Below, in pieces: positions 1-8,763 of a stretch of 38,538 bases of DNA. Origin of the DNA: Nostoc sp. KVJ20. Its GTDB lineage: Bacteria; Cyanobacteriota; Cyanobacteriia; Cyanobacteriales; Nostocaceae. The number at the start of each line of letters is the position of its first letter. Position 1 is the first letter of the stretch. Where the stretch lies: NCBI RefSeq assembly GCF_001712795.1, contig NZ_KV757631.1, positions 1 through 38,538 of the forward strand, given 5' to 3'. Both the position numbers and the translations under genes were made by a program. Below the pieces are notes generated by a model. That model searched no databases. It was not told the DNA's origin and was given only the letters and a program-made list of their open reading frames with translations.

Positions 1-29
1 AGTCCTAAAAACCTAGCTTGATAAGCATT

Positions 30-109
30 TCTCGTTCCTAGTCTCCGACTGGGAATGCATTCATTGAGTCTTCTAATAGCCCATTCCCATGCAGAGCATG
101 GGAACGAGA
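30..109. repeat. Small dispersed inverted-repeat element
   Basis: The ends TCTCGTTCC (30-38) and GGAACGAGA (101-109) are inverted copies. Inside lies the palindrome TTCCCATGC-aga-GCATGGGAA (84-104). A relative with the same design, ATTCCTATGC-tct-GCATAGGAAT, lies near 33237-33259, which suggests a dispersed family. No gene is supported in 1-356; the rest is AT-rich upstream sequence for the transporter at 357. Confidence 0.55.
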
Positions 110-356
110 TAGGGAGATAAATGAGAGAACAAAGGGAAATCGAGCTTTTTTAGACCTGTGTATACACCGTAGCCGCAGAGTTACGGAGCGAAACTTAACA
201 AATCGCTGAAAATTTTGGGTTTCCTTCCTCAACCCAACCTGCACTTGAGTATTAATTCCTTCTCTCTCAGACGCTACACGAACACAAAACTACATAATTC
301 GGTAAAATTGGGTAAAGCAATTTTTGCGCTTGTTAAACAAAGGCATCAGCAAACCC

Positions 357-1418
357 ATGCAACTGAAACTCAGTGCATCTCGACTTCCCTTCGCCCCCCT
401 CTTGTTAATTGCCCCCTTTTTCCTATGGGGGACGGCAATGGTAGCCATGAAAGGAGTGATACCCCACACCACACCGCTATTCATGGCGGGAGTACGTTTG
501 ATACCAGCAGGGATGTTAATTCTGATTGCAGCAGCATTTATGGGTAAACCTCAGCCTAGGGGTTGGGCTGCATGGCTGTGGATTGCCTTATTTGCCCTTG
601 TAGATGGGACGTTATTTCAAGGCTTTTTGGCAGAGGGATTAGTCAGAACCACTGCGGGGTTAGGGTCTGTGATGATTGACTCGCAACCCTTGGCTGTTGC
701 CTTACTATCGTTGTGGCTATTCCAAGAACACATTGGTTTTTGGGGATGGCTAGGATTAGGCTTAGGAGTCACGGGCATTAGTTTAATTGGCTTACCTGAT
801 GAGTTGATTTTACATTTTCTCGACTCAGGGGTGAATGTCACAATTGGCAACTGGCAAGATTTGTTTGCTAGTGGTGAGTGGTTGATGCTGTTAGCTGCGC
901 TATCAATGGCAGTGGGAACAGTGTTGATTCGGTTTGTGTGCCGATATGCTGACCCAGTAAGTGCTACAGGATGGCACATGATTTTGGGTGGATTGCCATT
1001 ATGGGGAGTTTCATCAGTTGTCGAATCCCAGCAGTGGGAGAATCTCGGAGGATATGATTTATTGGCTTTGGGTTATGCTACCGTATTTGGCAGTGCGATC
1101 GCTTATGGGTTATTTTTCTACTTTGCTTCTAGTGGCAGTCTCACCAGTCTTAGTTCCCTGACATTCCTCACGCCCGTTTTTGCCCTACTATTTGGCAATC
1201 TGTTCCTCTCAGAAGTTCTCAGTCCGTTGCAGTGGATAGGAGTATTTCTCACTTTAATTAGCATCTATCTCATTAATCAACGTGATACTTTAGGAGCGCA
1301 GAACGACACAGTTACCGTCGGTGAAATAGCAAATATACAGCAACCAGTTTTAGAAGCATCTACTAAAAAATTAAATCCCATAACCCTAACAGTCAGAGAA
1401 TCTGAATCAGAAATTTGA
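357..1418 (+). CDS. EamA/DMT family transporter
   Basis: This is a predicted inner-membrane transporter of the drug/metabolite transporter superfamily with two EamA repeats and about ten hydrophobic segments. The first repeat begins with the typical LLLIAPFFLWGTAMVAMK, and the second ends near SPLQWIGVFLTLISIYLIN. The substrate cannot be read from sequence; family members export amino acids, metabolites or drugs. A hydrophilic tail of about 50 residues follows the last helix. The open frame extends to a TTG at 324, but the ATG at 357 is a more natural start and leaves 353 residues, normal for the family; neither has a strong Shine-Dalgarno. The gene appears monocistronic and is followed by short repeats (1440-1560). 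Confidence 0.85.
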   Translation: MQLKLSASRLPFAPLLLIAPFFLWGTAMVAMKGVIPHTTPLFMAGVRLIPAGMLILIAAAFMGKPQPRGWAAWLWIALFALVDGTLFQGFLAEGLVRTTAGLGSVMIDSQPLAVALLSLWLFQEHIGFWGWLGLGLGVTGISLIGLPDELILHFLDSGVNVTIGNWQDLFASGEWLMLLAALSMAVGTVLIRFVCRYADPVSATGWHMILGGLPLWGVSSVVESQQWENLGGYDLLALGYATVFGSAIAYGLFFYFASSGSLTSLSSLTFLTPVFALLFGNLFLSEVLSPLQWIGVFLTLISIYLINQRDTLGAQNDTVTVGEIANIQQPVLEASTKKLNPITLTVRESESEI

Positions 1419-1522
1419 CCCTAACTCGTTCAAAAGGAGTGGGGAGTGCTGAGTGGGAAATCTCACTTCTTGACTCGGAAATGGCTCAATGCCCCGCTAC
1501 CACTAACTGAACTGTTTTGCCC

Positions 1523-1558
1523 AATGACAAATGACAAATGACAAATAAAAAATGACAA
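1523..1558. repeat. Short tandem repeat, ATGACAA units
   Basis: Four imperfect heptamer copies of the type ATGACAA lie between the EamA gene and the peptidoglycan-binding gene. This is the STRR style of intergenic repeat common in Nostoc-type genomes. No open frame or terminator is clear here. Confidence 0.6.
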
Positions 1559-1631
1559 TTAACATTTGGTCATCTAGAAGCTATTGTGGTATCGAAGACT
1601 TCAAAAGCACGTTTAGGCTGAAACTTGCAAT

Positions 1632-2789
1632 ATGAGGCTATGCCGTTCCTCAATTCTTATATTTACCTGTTTTTCTTGTGTGGGTTTTTATCCAATTCGC
1701 TCAAGCACAGCTACACCTAACCTAGCACCTAAAATTTTAGAACTTGCACAAGCTAGTTCGAGAGTTACTGCTAGTCCAAATGTTTTGAGATATGGTAGTC
1801 GAAAATCAGATGTGCAGATATTACAAACCCAATTAAAGCAGTTGGGATACTACAGTGGCGCTGTAGATGGACAGTACAACGCCGGTACGGAAACCGCTGT
1901 AGCTAAATTCCAGAAAGCAAAGGGTTTACAAGTAGATGGCCTTGCTGGTCTGACGACCAGAGAGAGACTGCAAGCAGATTTGGCAGCTAAAAATCAGATT
2001 GTCACTTCTCCAATAATTACCTCTCCAATTGTCGCCCCTTCTGCTCCAACCTCCCCAGTAACTACAACACCCAAAGAAACTGAGAGAGGTATTGTCTGGT
2101 GGTTAATATTTGCCATTGGAGTCCTGGGATGTATGGGGGCACTTTTTTACCTGCTAAGGTGGTTTCGTCAGGTTAAACAAGTTCAAAAGTCCGAAATATT
2201 AGATGATAAAAGTCTGACTGAAGTGAATATAGAACCGATTAAACTACACTTACCAGAGATAGCAAATAATCCACAAACAGCTACACCACCACTGTCTACA
2301 AAATTGCTACTACCAGAAAAAACTTCCCGGCTTGCTAAACTCAATATCGTTGATGAGTTAATTCAAGACTTACGCAGTTCTGACCCAACGAAGCGGCGCA
2401 AGGCTATTTGGGATTTGGGTCAGCAGGGAGATTCGCGGGCAATTCAGCCGATGGTTGACCTGATGATTGATGCTGATTCTCAAGAAAGCAGTTTAATTTT
2501 GGCAGCTTTGTCAGAAATTGGCATCCGCACACTCAAACCGATGAACCGTGGTTTAGCAATTTCACTGCAAGATGAAAGTCCACAAGTGCGGCAAAATGCG
2601 ATTCGTGACCTGACGCGCATTTATGACATGATGGGTCAAATGAGTCAGATGTTGCGCCATGCGCTGGAAGACCCAGATGCCGAAGTGCAAGCAACAGCAC
2701 GATATGCTTTAACTCAGATGAATCGAATGCGTGGCTTATCAGAACAACAAAGTTTAACGGAAGATTCACACAACGATTCACAACAATAG
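1632..2789 (+). CDS. Peptidoglycan-binding / transmembrane / HEAT-repeat protein
   Basis: The 385-residue protein has an N-terminal hydrophobic signal or anchor (about 1-28), then a PG_binding_1 domain (about 50-112) with the typical SDVQILQTQLKQLGYY and TETAVAKFQKAKGLQVDG elements. A Ser/Thr/Pro-rich linker follows, then one transmembrane helix (about 153-176, IVWWLIFAIGVLGCMGALFY). The cytoplasmic C-terminal part (about 230-370) holds HEAT-like helical repeats: the segments around DPTKRRKAIWDLGQQGD, ESSLILAALSEIG and SPQVRQNAIRDLTRI resemble one another. The layout suggests a bitopic protein that touches the cell wall outside and binds a protein partner inside. No enzyme motif is visible and the partner is unknown. 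ATG at 1632 is the obvious start. Confidence 0.75.
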   Translation: MRLCRSSILIFTCFSCVGFYPIRSSTATPNLAPKILELAQASSRVTASPNVLRYGSRKSDVQILQTQLKQLGYYSGAVDGQYNAGTETAVAKFQKAKGLQVDGLAGLTTRERLQADLAAKNQIVTSPIITSPIVAPSAPTSPVTTTPKETERGIVWWLIFAIGVLGCMGALFYLLRWFRQVKQVQKSEILDDKSLTEVNIEPIKLHLPEIANNPQTATPPLSTKLLLPEKTSRLAKLNIVDELIQDLRSSDPTKRRKAIWDLGQQGDSRAIQPMVDLMIDADSQESSLILAALSEIGIRTLKPMNRGLAISLQDESPQVRQNAIRDLTRIYDMMGQMSQMLRHALEDPDAEVQATARYALTQMNRMRGLSEQQSLTEDSHNDSQQ

Positions 2790-2793
2790 AGCA

Positions 2794-2862
2794 AGAGCTA
2801 TTGAATTTTAGATTTTAGATTTTAGATTTTAGATTTTTCTTTCAATCCAAAATCCAAAATCT
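2794..2862. repeat. Heptamer repeat TTTTAGA with inverted partner
   Basis: TTTTAGA is repeated four times directly after the peptidoglycan-binding gene, followed by AATCCAAAATCCAAAATCT, which can pair with it. It is an STRR-type repeat and could also act as a weak bidirectional terminator between the two convergent genes. Confidence 0.5.
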
Positions 2863-2904
2863 CGGTTGTGCTGGAAGTGCAACAAGTTGAAATCTGCTGT
2901 CAGC

Positions 2905-3360
2905 CTAAAAATATTTCAACTGGATTTGGATATTGGTATCCGGGCCTGCCACTAAAAATGCTGCTTCGCTAAATTTGGGCGCTCTTGCCAGAATTTCTGG
3001 GTTGCTGGAAAATCCAAAGCCTTCGCTTGGTATACCAAGAAGATTGCTATTGAGAGTGCGGTCATTATTTTGATCGTGGAAGACAGCAACGGCGTACCTA
3101 CCTGCTTTCAAGTTATCAAAGGTAAGGGGGAAGGGAGTGTCAGTAATTTTGGTACACTGCTTTTGTAAGACGCGATCGCGATCGCCAGGAAATCCTTCAC
3201 TGCTAGCAAATATACTGGCACAGATTTGTCCTTCTTTATTCTTAAAGCCATCAATTTCCACGGTAAGTTTGCCGTTAAAATTTGCCTTGGCGTCAAATGA
3301 CCATACCAGATTTCCCAGAACTGCCAATAGCAGCACAGTAACTCTCAATCCTCTCACCAT
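2905..3360 (-). CDS. DUF2141 family secreted protein
   Basis: The 151-residue protein has a clear signal peptide (about 1-27, with AKA before the mature end). The mature domain looks like DUF2141: it opens with NGKLTVEIDGFKNKEGQICASIF, passes through FDNLKAGRYAVAVFHDQNND and ends with a GFGFSSNP-type motif. The family is a small extracytoplasmic beta-sandwich of unknown biochemical role, so the product is expected in the periplasm or outer envelope. The ATG at 3360 fits the signal peptide. It converges with the peptidoglycan-binding gene; no operon partner is visible. Confidence 0.8.
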   Translation of the reverse strand: MVRGLRVTVLLLAVLGNLVWSFDAKANFNGKLTVEIDGFKNKEGQICASIFASSEGFPGDRDRVLQKQCTKITDTPFPLTFDNLKAGRYAVAVFHDQNNDRTLNSNLLGIPSEGFGFSSNPEILARAPKFSEAAFLVAGPDTNIQIQLKYF

Positions 3361-3489
3361 AAAATTTCTACAATGTAAAATAAGTTTTCACGTTGATTCA
3401 GATCACGCAGACTCATCGTGAGATTACATTATTCGGTCAATAATCGCAAGCATTCTGGCATATTTTTTCTATAGATGGCTGCGATCGCT

Positions 3490-3735
3490 GTTGAAGGAGG
3501 CAGGAGGCAGGAGGCAGGAGGCAGGAGGCAGAAGGCTAGAAGGTAGAAGGTAGAAGAAGTAAATCAGTAGGGGATTCGACCCCTACTGATTTAGCAAACA
3601 GTGGGGGTCTTAAACCCAAGATCCTATGGTCGCGGCAGGAAACATATAGCGCAGCGGTAGCGAGTCAGATGCTCCTGTGTCGCTAACGTTGCGCTATCGA
3701 GCGTCGGGCAGCTTTCCTCCTGCCTCCTGCCTTCC
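3490..3735. repeat. Composite repeat: GGAGGCA tandem array, two hairpins, inverted array
   Basis: This lies in the 509-base gap between the DUF2141 gene and the ammonium transporter, which holds no supported gene. GGAGGCA-type heptamers (about 3496-3540) reappear inverted as CCTCCTGCCTCCTGCC (about 3716-3731), so the block could fold on itself. Inside are a perfect 13-bp hairpin (3561-3573 with 3580-3592, loop attcga) and a near-perfect 18-bp hairpin (3646-3663 with 3680-3697) whose arm belongs to the AGCGCAGCGTTAGCGA family also seen near 23638, 29627 and 33127. Confidence 0.6.
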
Positions 3736-3750
3736 TCGATAAAAAATTAG

Positions 3751-3783
3751 AAAAGTAGGAGGTATAAAACCCCCTACTTTTTT
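3751..3783. terminator. Bidirectional terminator downstream of the ammonium transporter
   Basis: The stem AAAAGTAGGAGG (3751-3762) pairs with CCCCCTACTTTT (3770-3781) with one mismatch. A T-run follows on the plus strand and an equivalent T-run on the minus strand. It sits 90 bases beyond the stop of the minus-strand amt gene, so it most likely ends that transcript. Confidence 0.7.
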
Positions 3784-3869
3784 CCGCTTGGATAGAGAAT
3801 TTTGCGGAATCAGTTCAATCTACTAATAGTGTGTTGGTAGCTCACATGGGAAACCAAAAAATATTTACC

Positions 3870-5324
3870 CTACAATCTCCCAATTGAGCCTTGTCCTTCA
3901 GAAAATCCAGTTGGATCACCTTCTTTGAGAAATCCACTGTAGGCTTCCATACCGTGTTCACCGATATCCAAACCTTCTAATTCCTCTTCTTTAGATACTC
4001 TGATACCTAAAGTAGCTTTCAGTGCCAACCAAAAAATACTACTGAGTAAAACAGTGAAGCCACCTACTGAGACAACGCCTAGCAACTGAACACCTAACTG
4101 TCCCAAGCCACCACCTGCAAATAAACCTTTTTCTGGGCCAAGTGCATACCAGGAATAAACACCGGGGCCGACAGACCATAGACCTACTGCTAGGGTTCCC
4201 CAAATACCACAAACTAGGTGAACTGAGGTAGCTCCTACTGGGTCATCAATGCCAAGTTTGTCAAAGAATGTTACAGAGAAAACTACCAGTACTCCAGCAA
4301 TGAAGCCAATTAATAAAGAGCTAGGGATATTTACGTAAGCACAAGCCGCTGTAATACCAACTAAGCCAGCCAAAATACCATTGATAATCATTGACAGGTC
4401 TGGTTTACCTAAGTACAACCAAGCTGTAATAGTAGCGGCAATTCCACCGGCAGCAGCAGCCATGTTAGTGGTTAGAGCAATGTGACTGATCGCACCAGGA
4501 TCGGCAGCCATTACAGAACCGGGGTTGAAGCCAAACCAGCCCAACCACAGGATCAAACAGCCCAAGGTAGCAATACTCATGTTGTGACCGGGCAGTGCTA
4601 CAACTTGCTTGTCTTGATATTTACCAAGACGGGGCCCAAGAAATGCTGCTCCCATCAAAGCTGCCCAGCCACCTACGGAGTGAACCACTGTACAACCGGC
4701 AAAATCCCAAAAGCCTCTGTCTGCCAGCCAACCACCACCCCAAATCCAATGTCCGGTAATGGGATAGGCAATACCTACAAGTAAGAGGCTAAAAATTAGG
4801 AAGTCAATAAACTTAATCCGTTCGGCTACTGCACCAGAAACGATTGTTGCTGCTGTTCCAGCAAATACTAGCTGGAATAAAAACTTGGCTGCTAAAGGTA
4901 CACCAGCCCAATTAAGAGCGCCGAAGATACCTTTATAAGTGTCTGCTGTGGCGGGACTGTTATCTGTTCCTCCTAAGAAAAACCCATTCAATCCAATGAA
5001 GTCGTTACCATCACCGAACATTAAGGCAAAACCGATGGCCCAAAAGGCAACGGTGGACAGAGCAAATACAATCAAGTTTTTGGAAAGAACGTTGACAGCA
5101 TTTTTCTGACGACAGAAGCCCGTCTCTAACATACAAAAACCAGCGTTCATGAAGAACACTAAAAAGGCTGCGATCGCAACCCACAGGGTATCAAGAGCAA
5201 CTTTAAGTTCTGCTGTCGTCGGCCCTGCGGCTGGAGTCTGAGCGACTGCGGCATAACCCCAACCCAACACAATCAAACAAGCTATAGGTAAACAAGCTTG
5301 CCAACTGGGAGAAAGCCGCTTCAT
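3870..5324 (-). CDS. amt: Ammonium transporter, Amt family (first copy)
   Basis: This Amt/MEP/Rh-type channel moves ammonium across the plasma membrane. From the chosen start there is a signal peptide (MKRLSPSW... to VAQ) and then about eleven hydrophobic segments. Family signatures are present: FFMNAGFCMLETGFCR early, DFAGCTVVHSVGGWAALMGA in the middle, and DDPVGATSVHLVCGIWGT near the end, which carry the conserved pore residues. The C-terminal tail keeps the regulatory DIGEHGMEAY motif contacted by PII (GlnK/GlnB) proteins in related systems. The open frame extends to an ATG at 5441, adding 39 polar residues before the signal peptide; I prefer 5324, but 5441, 5438 or 5426 are possible. It lies downstream of a second amt gene in the same direction. 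Confidence 0.93.
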   Translation of the reverse strand: MKRLSPSWQACLPIACLIVLGWGYAAVAQTPAAGPTTAELKVALDTLWVAIAAFLVFFMNAGFCMLETGFCRQKNAVNVLSKNLIVFALSTVAFWAIGFALMFGDGNDFIGLNGFFLGGTDNSPATADTYKGIFGALNWAGVPLAAKFLFQLVFAGTAATIVSGAVAERIKFIDFLIFSLLLVGIAYPITGHWIWGGGWLADRGFWDFAGCTVVHSVGGWAALMGAAFLGPRLGKYQDKQVVALPGHNMSIATLGCLILWLGWFGFNPGSVMAADPGAISHIALTTNMAAAAGGIAATITAWLYLGKPDLSMIINGILAGLVGITAACAYVNIPSSLLIGFIAGVLVVFSVTFFDKLGIDDPVGATSVHLVCGIWGTLAVGLWSVGPGVYSWYALGPEKGLFAGGGLGQLGVQLLGVVSVGGFTVLLSSIFWLALKATLGIRVSKEEELEGLDIGEHGMEAYSGFLKEGDPTGFSEGQGSIGRL

Positions 5325-5441
5325 TACTCGATCAAATAGCTTGACTTTAGAGTTGGGTTGTGAGTTGATAGCGTGATTTCTCGCAGACGAATACCTATTT
5401 TTTGTTTTCGATTTTTGTTTGTACATGAATTTGAGCATCAT

Positions 5442-5819
5442 CCTCTAAACCATCCTTAAAAAAGGGAAAAGACAGGTTAAACAGAAAAAAACTAGCGTCC
5501 GAAGTTAGATCCAGTGGTTTTTGATATTTTTCCTTTAGACCACTTGTTTAAAAAACAGAAACTCAAATAACCTTAATAGGAGTTTAAGAAACTATTGGCA
5601 CATCTGTAAATATTTTTTGTAGTTCTTCGTAAGAAATTTATGATGTAGTTTCTGAAATAGTCAAGTCTTCTTCACTTAATCTTTAATCTTTTGAAGAAGG
5701 GTTTTTGGCGAGTAAATTGCCCAAAATTGTCTTGATAATCTCAATGAAAAATACAGTAGGAAGTGACAACAAATTTGTGCAATATGAATTATGACTACTG
5801 TAAAATGGCTGTTTTTCAG
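5442..5819. other. Intergenic region between the two amt genes
   Basis: No coding sequence is supported here. The region is AT-rich and probably carries its own promoter for the downstream amt gene, because a candidate NtcA-type box lies at 5619-5632. No strong hairpin with a T-run was seen, so read-through from the upstream amt gene cannot be excluded. Confidence 0.5.
5619..5632 (-). promoter_or_regulatory. Candidate NtcA box upstream of first amt copy
   Basis: Read on the minus strand the site is TTA-N8-TAC, one base from the GTA-N8-TAC consensus of the nitrogen regulator NtcA. A TAGTTT hexamer, matching TAN3T, follows 24 bases downstream, close to the usual spacing of an NtcA-activated promoter. 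The site is inferred from pattern alone. Confidence 0.35.
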
Positions 5820-7313
5820 CTAAAAGCGTGATTGTTCGCTCTCTTCGGTGTCGAAACCGCTGACTCCAGGAGTCTGAGTGCGATTTTTGTCTTCTTCTTC
5901 AATAAATTCCTTGATCGCATAAACATCAGGCCATACTGACGCGCCATGTTCATAGAAATCAATCCCAATGCGATCGCCTTCAGGATGGACACGTAGGCGT
6001 CCCAGTGCTTTTAGACCACCGAACATCAAAAAGCTAAAGCCAACAGTAAAAACTGCGATCGCTACTACGCCCAAAAGTTGTATACCTAATAAATCAAAGC
6101 CACCACCTAAAAATAACCCTGCTTTTTTGTTGAGGGTGAGTTCTCCTTGACCTAAAAAGCCAACGGATAGAGTACCCATCATGCCATTAATCCCATGTAC
6201 AGCAAATGCCCCCACCGGATCATCAATGTGAAGTGACTCAATCAAATCCACTCCCAAAGTAACCAAAATGCCACCCGTTAAACCAATCAAAACCGCAGCC
6301 CAAGGTAAAACATAGGCGCAAGGAGCTGTAATTGCCACTAATCCTGCTAGGGAACCATTGAGAGAATAAACCAAATCCCAGTTACCTGTGCGGGTATATT
6401 GAAAAATTAGCGCTGATAATGCTCCGGCTCCAGCGGACAGTGTGGTGTTAACTGTGACCAAACCAATCAATCCTGGATTCCCAGTGCTGAGGGTTGAACC
6501 AGGGTTAAACCCATACCAGCCAAACCATAGAATCATTGTTCCGAGAGTTGCTAGACCTAAATTGTGTGCTGGTGGTAATCTTCCCCAACCAGGACGATCA
6601 GGACGGGAACCAAGCAAATAAGCACCTACTAGTGCTGTCCATCCACCAACGGTGTGAACAACAGAACTACCAGCAAAGTCGTGATAGCTCAATTTGGCTA
6701 ACCAACCGCCAGAGTTCCAAACCCAGTGAACAATGATTGGGTAGCTAATCGCCCCCATAATGCCGCTGTAAATTAAGTCGCCAATAAAGTCGGTTCTTCC
6801 AGCCATTGAACCAGTGGTGATTGTACTGGCGGTAGCAGCAAAGGCAAACTGGAAGAAGAACAAGGTATAGGTATTGATGGCGGCTGTAGAACCTGGCGCA
6901 CCTAATATATAGCTACCATCAGCACCAGGTAGCTGACTGAGGAAAAAGTTATCTATGCCAACTAACCCGCCAGCACTTGTACCAAAGGCAATCCCAAAGC
7001 CGATTCCCCACCACACTAAAATAGTTACAGCGGCATCAATGAAGTTTTCTAGTAAAACATTAACTACACCTCTTTGCCGGATCAAACCTGCTTCTAACAT
7101 AGCAAAGCCGGTTTGCATGAAAAATACTAAAAACCCAGTGATTAGTACCCAGATAGTATCAATAGAAATTTGCAGTTTCGTTGTAGTTTCAGATAAAGAC
7201 TGAACACTGGGAGGATCTACCGCCTGTACAATTGTGGGGGCAAAAACTGCGAACACCATTGAAGCGATCGCTAGCGCCAGTAGGCGATGCCAGGGTCGAA
7301 TATGCTTATTCAT
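5820..7313 (-). CDS. amt: Ammonium transporter, Amt family (second copy)
   Basis: This second Amt channel has 497 residues. It starts with a signal peptide (MNKHIRPWHRLLALAIASMV to VQA) and shows the same landmarks as its neighbour: FFMQTGFAMLEAGLIRQRGV, DFAGSSVVHTVGGWTALVGA and DDPVGAFAVHGINGMMGTLS. The C-terminal tail has IDFYEHGASVWPDV in place of the more common GEHG motif, so PII-type control may differ, and ends in a charged stretch. ATG at 7313 has an AGGA about 12 bases upstream. It is not a recent duplicate of its neighbour, because the loops differ widely. The two genes are 378 bases apart on the same strand and both are plausibly under nitrogen control. Confidence 0.93.
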   Translation of the reverse strand: MNKHIRPWHRLLALAIASMVFAVFAPTIVQAVDPPSVQSLSETTTKLQISIDTIWVLITGFLVFFMQTGFAMLEAGLIRQRGVVNVLLENFIDAAVTILVWWGIGFGIAFGTSAGGLVGIDNFFLSQLPGADGSYILGAPGSTAAINTYTLFFFQFAFAATASTITTGSMAGRTDFIGDLIYSGIMGAISYPIIVHWVWNSGGWLAKLSYHDFAGSSVVHTVGGWTALVGAYLLGSRPDRPGWGRLPPAHNLGLATLGTMILWFGWYGFNPGSTLSTGNPGLIGLVTVNTTLSAGAGALSALIFQYTRTGNWDLVYSLNGSLAGLVAITAPCAYVLPWAAVLIGLTGGILVTLGVDLIESLHIDDPVGAFAVHGINGMMGTLSVGFLGQGELTLNKKAGLFLGGGFDLLGIQLLGVVAIAVFTVGFSFLMFGGLKALGRLRVHPEGDRIGIDFYEHGASVWPDVYAIKEFIEEEDKNRTQTPGVSGFDTEESEQSRF

Positions 7314-7612
7314 TGCTACTTTTTCCTGCTGGAAAAGCGGTAATTGATGTTGGTAATAGACTTAGCAAAATCAATTAACTTAATTAGGTTGACTAAGTAA
7401 GATTTTAGAAAACACTTTGGTTAATCATTATCTCATTGTCTGTGTCAGTTATTTTTGTGGGAACTAACTTTTTCTAATATCAAAAACTCTGATCAAAAAA
7501 ACATAAACATTCCTTCACAGAAATTATGAGACTACTTCTTGTTTCACTTTGGTAAATTTATGCCTAAACGTATAAATTTGATTGATTGTCTATTTACTTA
7601 CACCAAAAAACT

Positions 7613-7626
7613 GTATCGTAGAGTAC
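7613..7626 (-). promoter_or_regulatory. Candidate NtcA binding site (exact GTA-N8-TAC)
   Basis: GTATCGTAGAGTAC matches the NtcA consensus GTA-N8-TAC exactly. It lies 300 bases upstream of the second amt copy, the expected target. A perfectly placed TAN3T box was not seen downstream, so the transcription start is uncertain. Confidence 0.5.
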
Positions 7627-7700
7627 ATTTTTTCAATTCTGTTATGGAGGATAGCTGCTGATAGAACAAAACAAGTGACTATATCCTTTATGGCTAAGTA

Positions 7701-7762
7701 TTTTCCGATATCAGCATCGGAAAATTATATATACAATTAACTTTTTATACAAAAAGTTAATT
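7701..7762. repeat. Two adjacent perfect palindromes
   Basis: TTTTCCGAT-atcagc-ATCGGAAAA (7701-7724) is followed by AATTAACTTTTT-atac-AAAAAGTTAATT (7735-7762). Both stems are perfect. They could be terminators, RNA hairpins or operator sites in the amt-gpx spacer; their orientation relative to any transcript is unknown. Confidence 0.5.
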
Positions 7763-8145
7763 ACTTGTTACTTTAAAGATGCGTTGAAAACCAATAATTT
7801 TCCTAATTCATCTCTGCGAGAAAAGGTTTGTATTAAAAGCAACGCAGATTTCCAAAACCGATCCTGAGTCGAGGTATTGATAGAAGAGTGATCACAGGCG
7901 ATCGCTATTTTAATTGATCGGGTGTACCAGTTGAGTAGAGACGCGCCGCCTCCTGGCTAATCTTTAGACATCGCCTAAGCGAGTAGCAGAAACATCTATC
8001 GAAACTTCCATACAACCTTGTAGCCTGAGTTAAACAGAATCGTATGGGTAACAAGCTTAACAAACCTAAATTCCTTAAACAAACCGGGTTTAGAGTACCT
8101 GTAATATGGGAGACTTGGCAATATTCCCTATAAATCAGATTCAAG

Positions 8146-8631
8146 ATGAGCAACACAATTTCAGACATTGCGGTTAAAACCATCAATGGTGAGGATAAGC
8201 AATTAAACGACTACACCGGGAAGGTACTCTTAATTGTGAATGTGGCTTCCTACTGCGGTTATACTTCTCAATACGAGGGGTTAGAAAAGTTGAACCAGAA
8301 GTATGGGGAAGCAGGATTACATATTTTAGGATTCCCTTGTAACGATTTTGGAGCGCAAGAACCAGGAAGCAATGAAGAAATTGTGCAATTCTGCACAAGT
8401 AAATATGGCGTTAGCTTTGAACTATTCGATAAAGTTCATGCCAAAGGCTCACAGCAGCATCCACTTTATGAACGACTTACCAAAGCCGTTGAGCCAACGG
8501 GAACTGTTGCTTGGAATTTTGAAAAATTTTTAGTTAATAAACAAGGTGAAGTAGTCGCTCGATTTAATAGTAGCGTCCAGCCAAATTCACCAGAGATAAT
8601 TGCCGCAATTGAGAAAGAATTAGCAAAATAG
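8146..8631 (+). CDS. gpx: Glutathione peroxidase (Cys type)
   Basis: The 161-residue enzyme reduces hydrogen or lipid peroxides. The catalytic site is a cysteine rather than selenocysteine: C37 in NVASYCGYT. The supporting Gln (Q71 in GFPCNDFGAQEPG) and the Trp-Asn pair (in TVAWNFEKFLV) are present, so the active site is complete. A second cysteine at about 84 (QFCTSKYG) sits where the resolving Cys of thioredoxin-dependent plant-type GPx lies, so electrons may come from thioredoxin. ATG at 8146 is the family start; upstream SD is weak. It is the first of several plus-strand redox-related genes; a prx-grx fusion lies 2 kb downstream. Confidence 0.92.
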   Translation: MSNTISDIAVKTINGEDKQLNDYTGKVLLIVNVASYCGYTSQYEGLEKLNQKYGEAGLHILGFPCNDFGAQEPGSNEEIVQFCTSKYGVSFELFDKVHAKGSQQHPLYERLTKAVEPTGTVAWNFEKFLVNKQGEVVARFNSSVQPNSPEIIAAIEKELAK

Positions 8632-8676
8632 TCATTAGGTAAAAAATTTTGTACTATTAACTATTGACTGTTATTT

Positions 8677-8704
8677 CTGGACTGTCAAATTTCTTGACGT
8701 CCAG
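8677..8704. terminator. Hairpin after glutathione peroxidase
   Basis: CTGGACTGTCAA and TTGACGTCCAG form a stem with one bulge, followed by TTCTTT. It lies between the gpx stop and the SDR start and could be a weak terminator of gpx. Confidence 0.4.
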
Positions 8705-8763
8705 TTCTTTAATTGAGAATGTTGTCTCAATGAGTAGTTTAATTTATTTGTGTCGAATTTGTC

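Larger units (their letters stand above)
7314..8145. other. Long intergenic region between amt and glutathione peroxidase
   Basis: These 832 bases hold no convincing gene. The amt-proximal half is AT-rich regulatory sequence with an exact NtcA consensus at 7613-7626 and two palindromes at 7701-7762. The half next to the peroxidase gene shows nothing recognisable; a minus-strand open frame at 7905-8186 overlaps the peroxidase start and looks non-coding. Confidence 0.6.

Noticed and set aside
38..244. Minus-strand 68-codon frame at the window start
   Set aside because: It runs through the inverted-repeat element and has no family signal.
3560..3640. A tRNA-like look on the minus strand (GGGTCGAATCCCC loop)
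   Set aside because: The loop is the tip of a perfect 13-bp hairpin inside a repeat block. No acceptor stem, D-arm or anticodon arm could be fitted.
7905..8186. 93-codon minus-strand frame before glutathione peroxidase
   Set aside because: It overlaps the peroxidase start, is low in typical protein features and has no SD.
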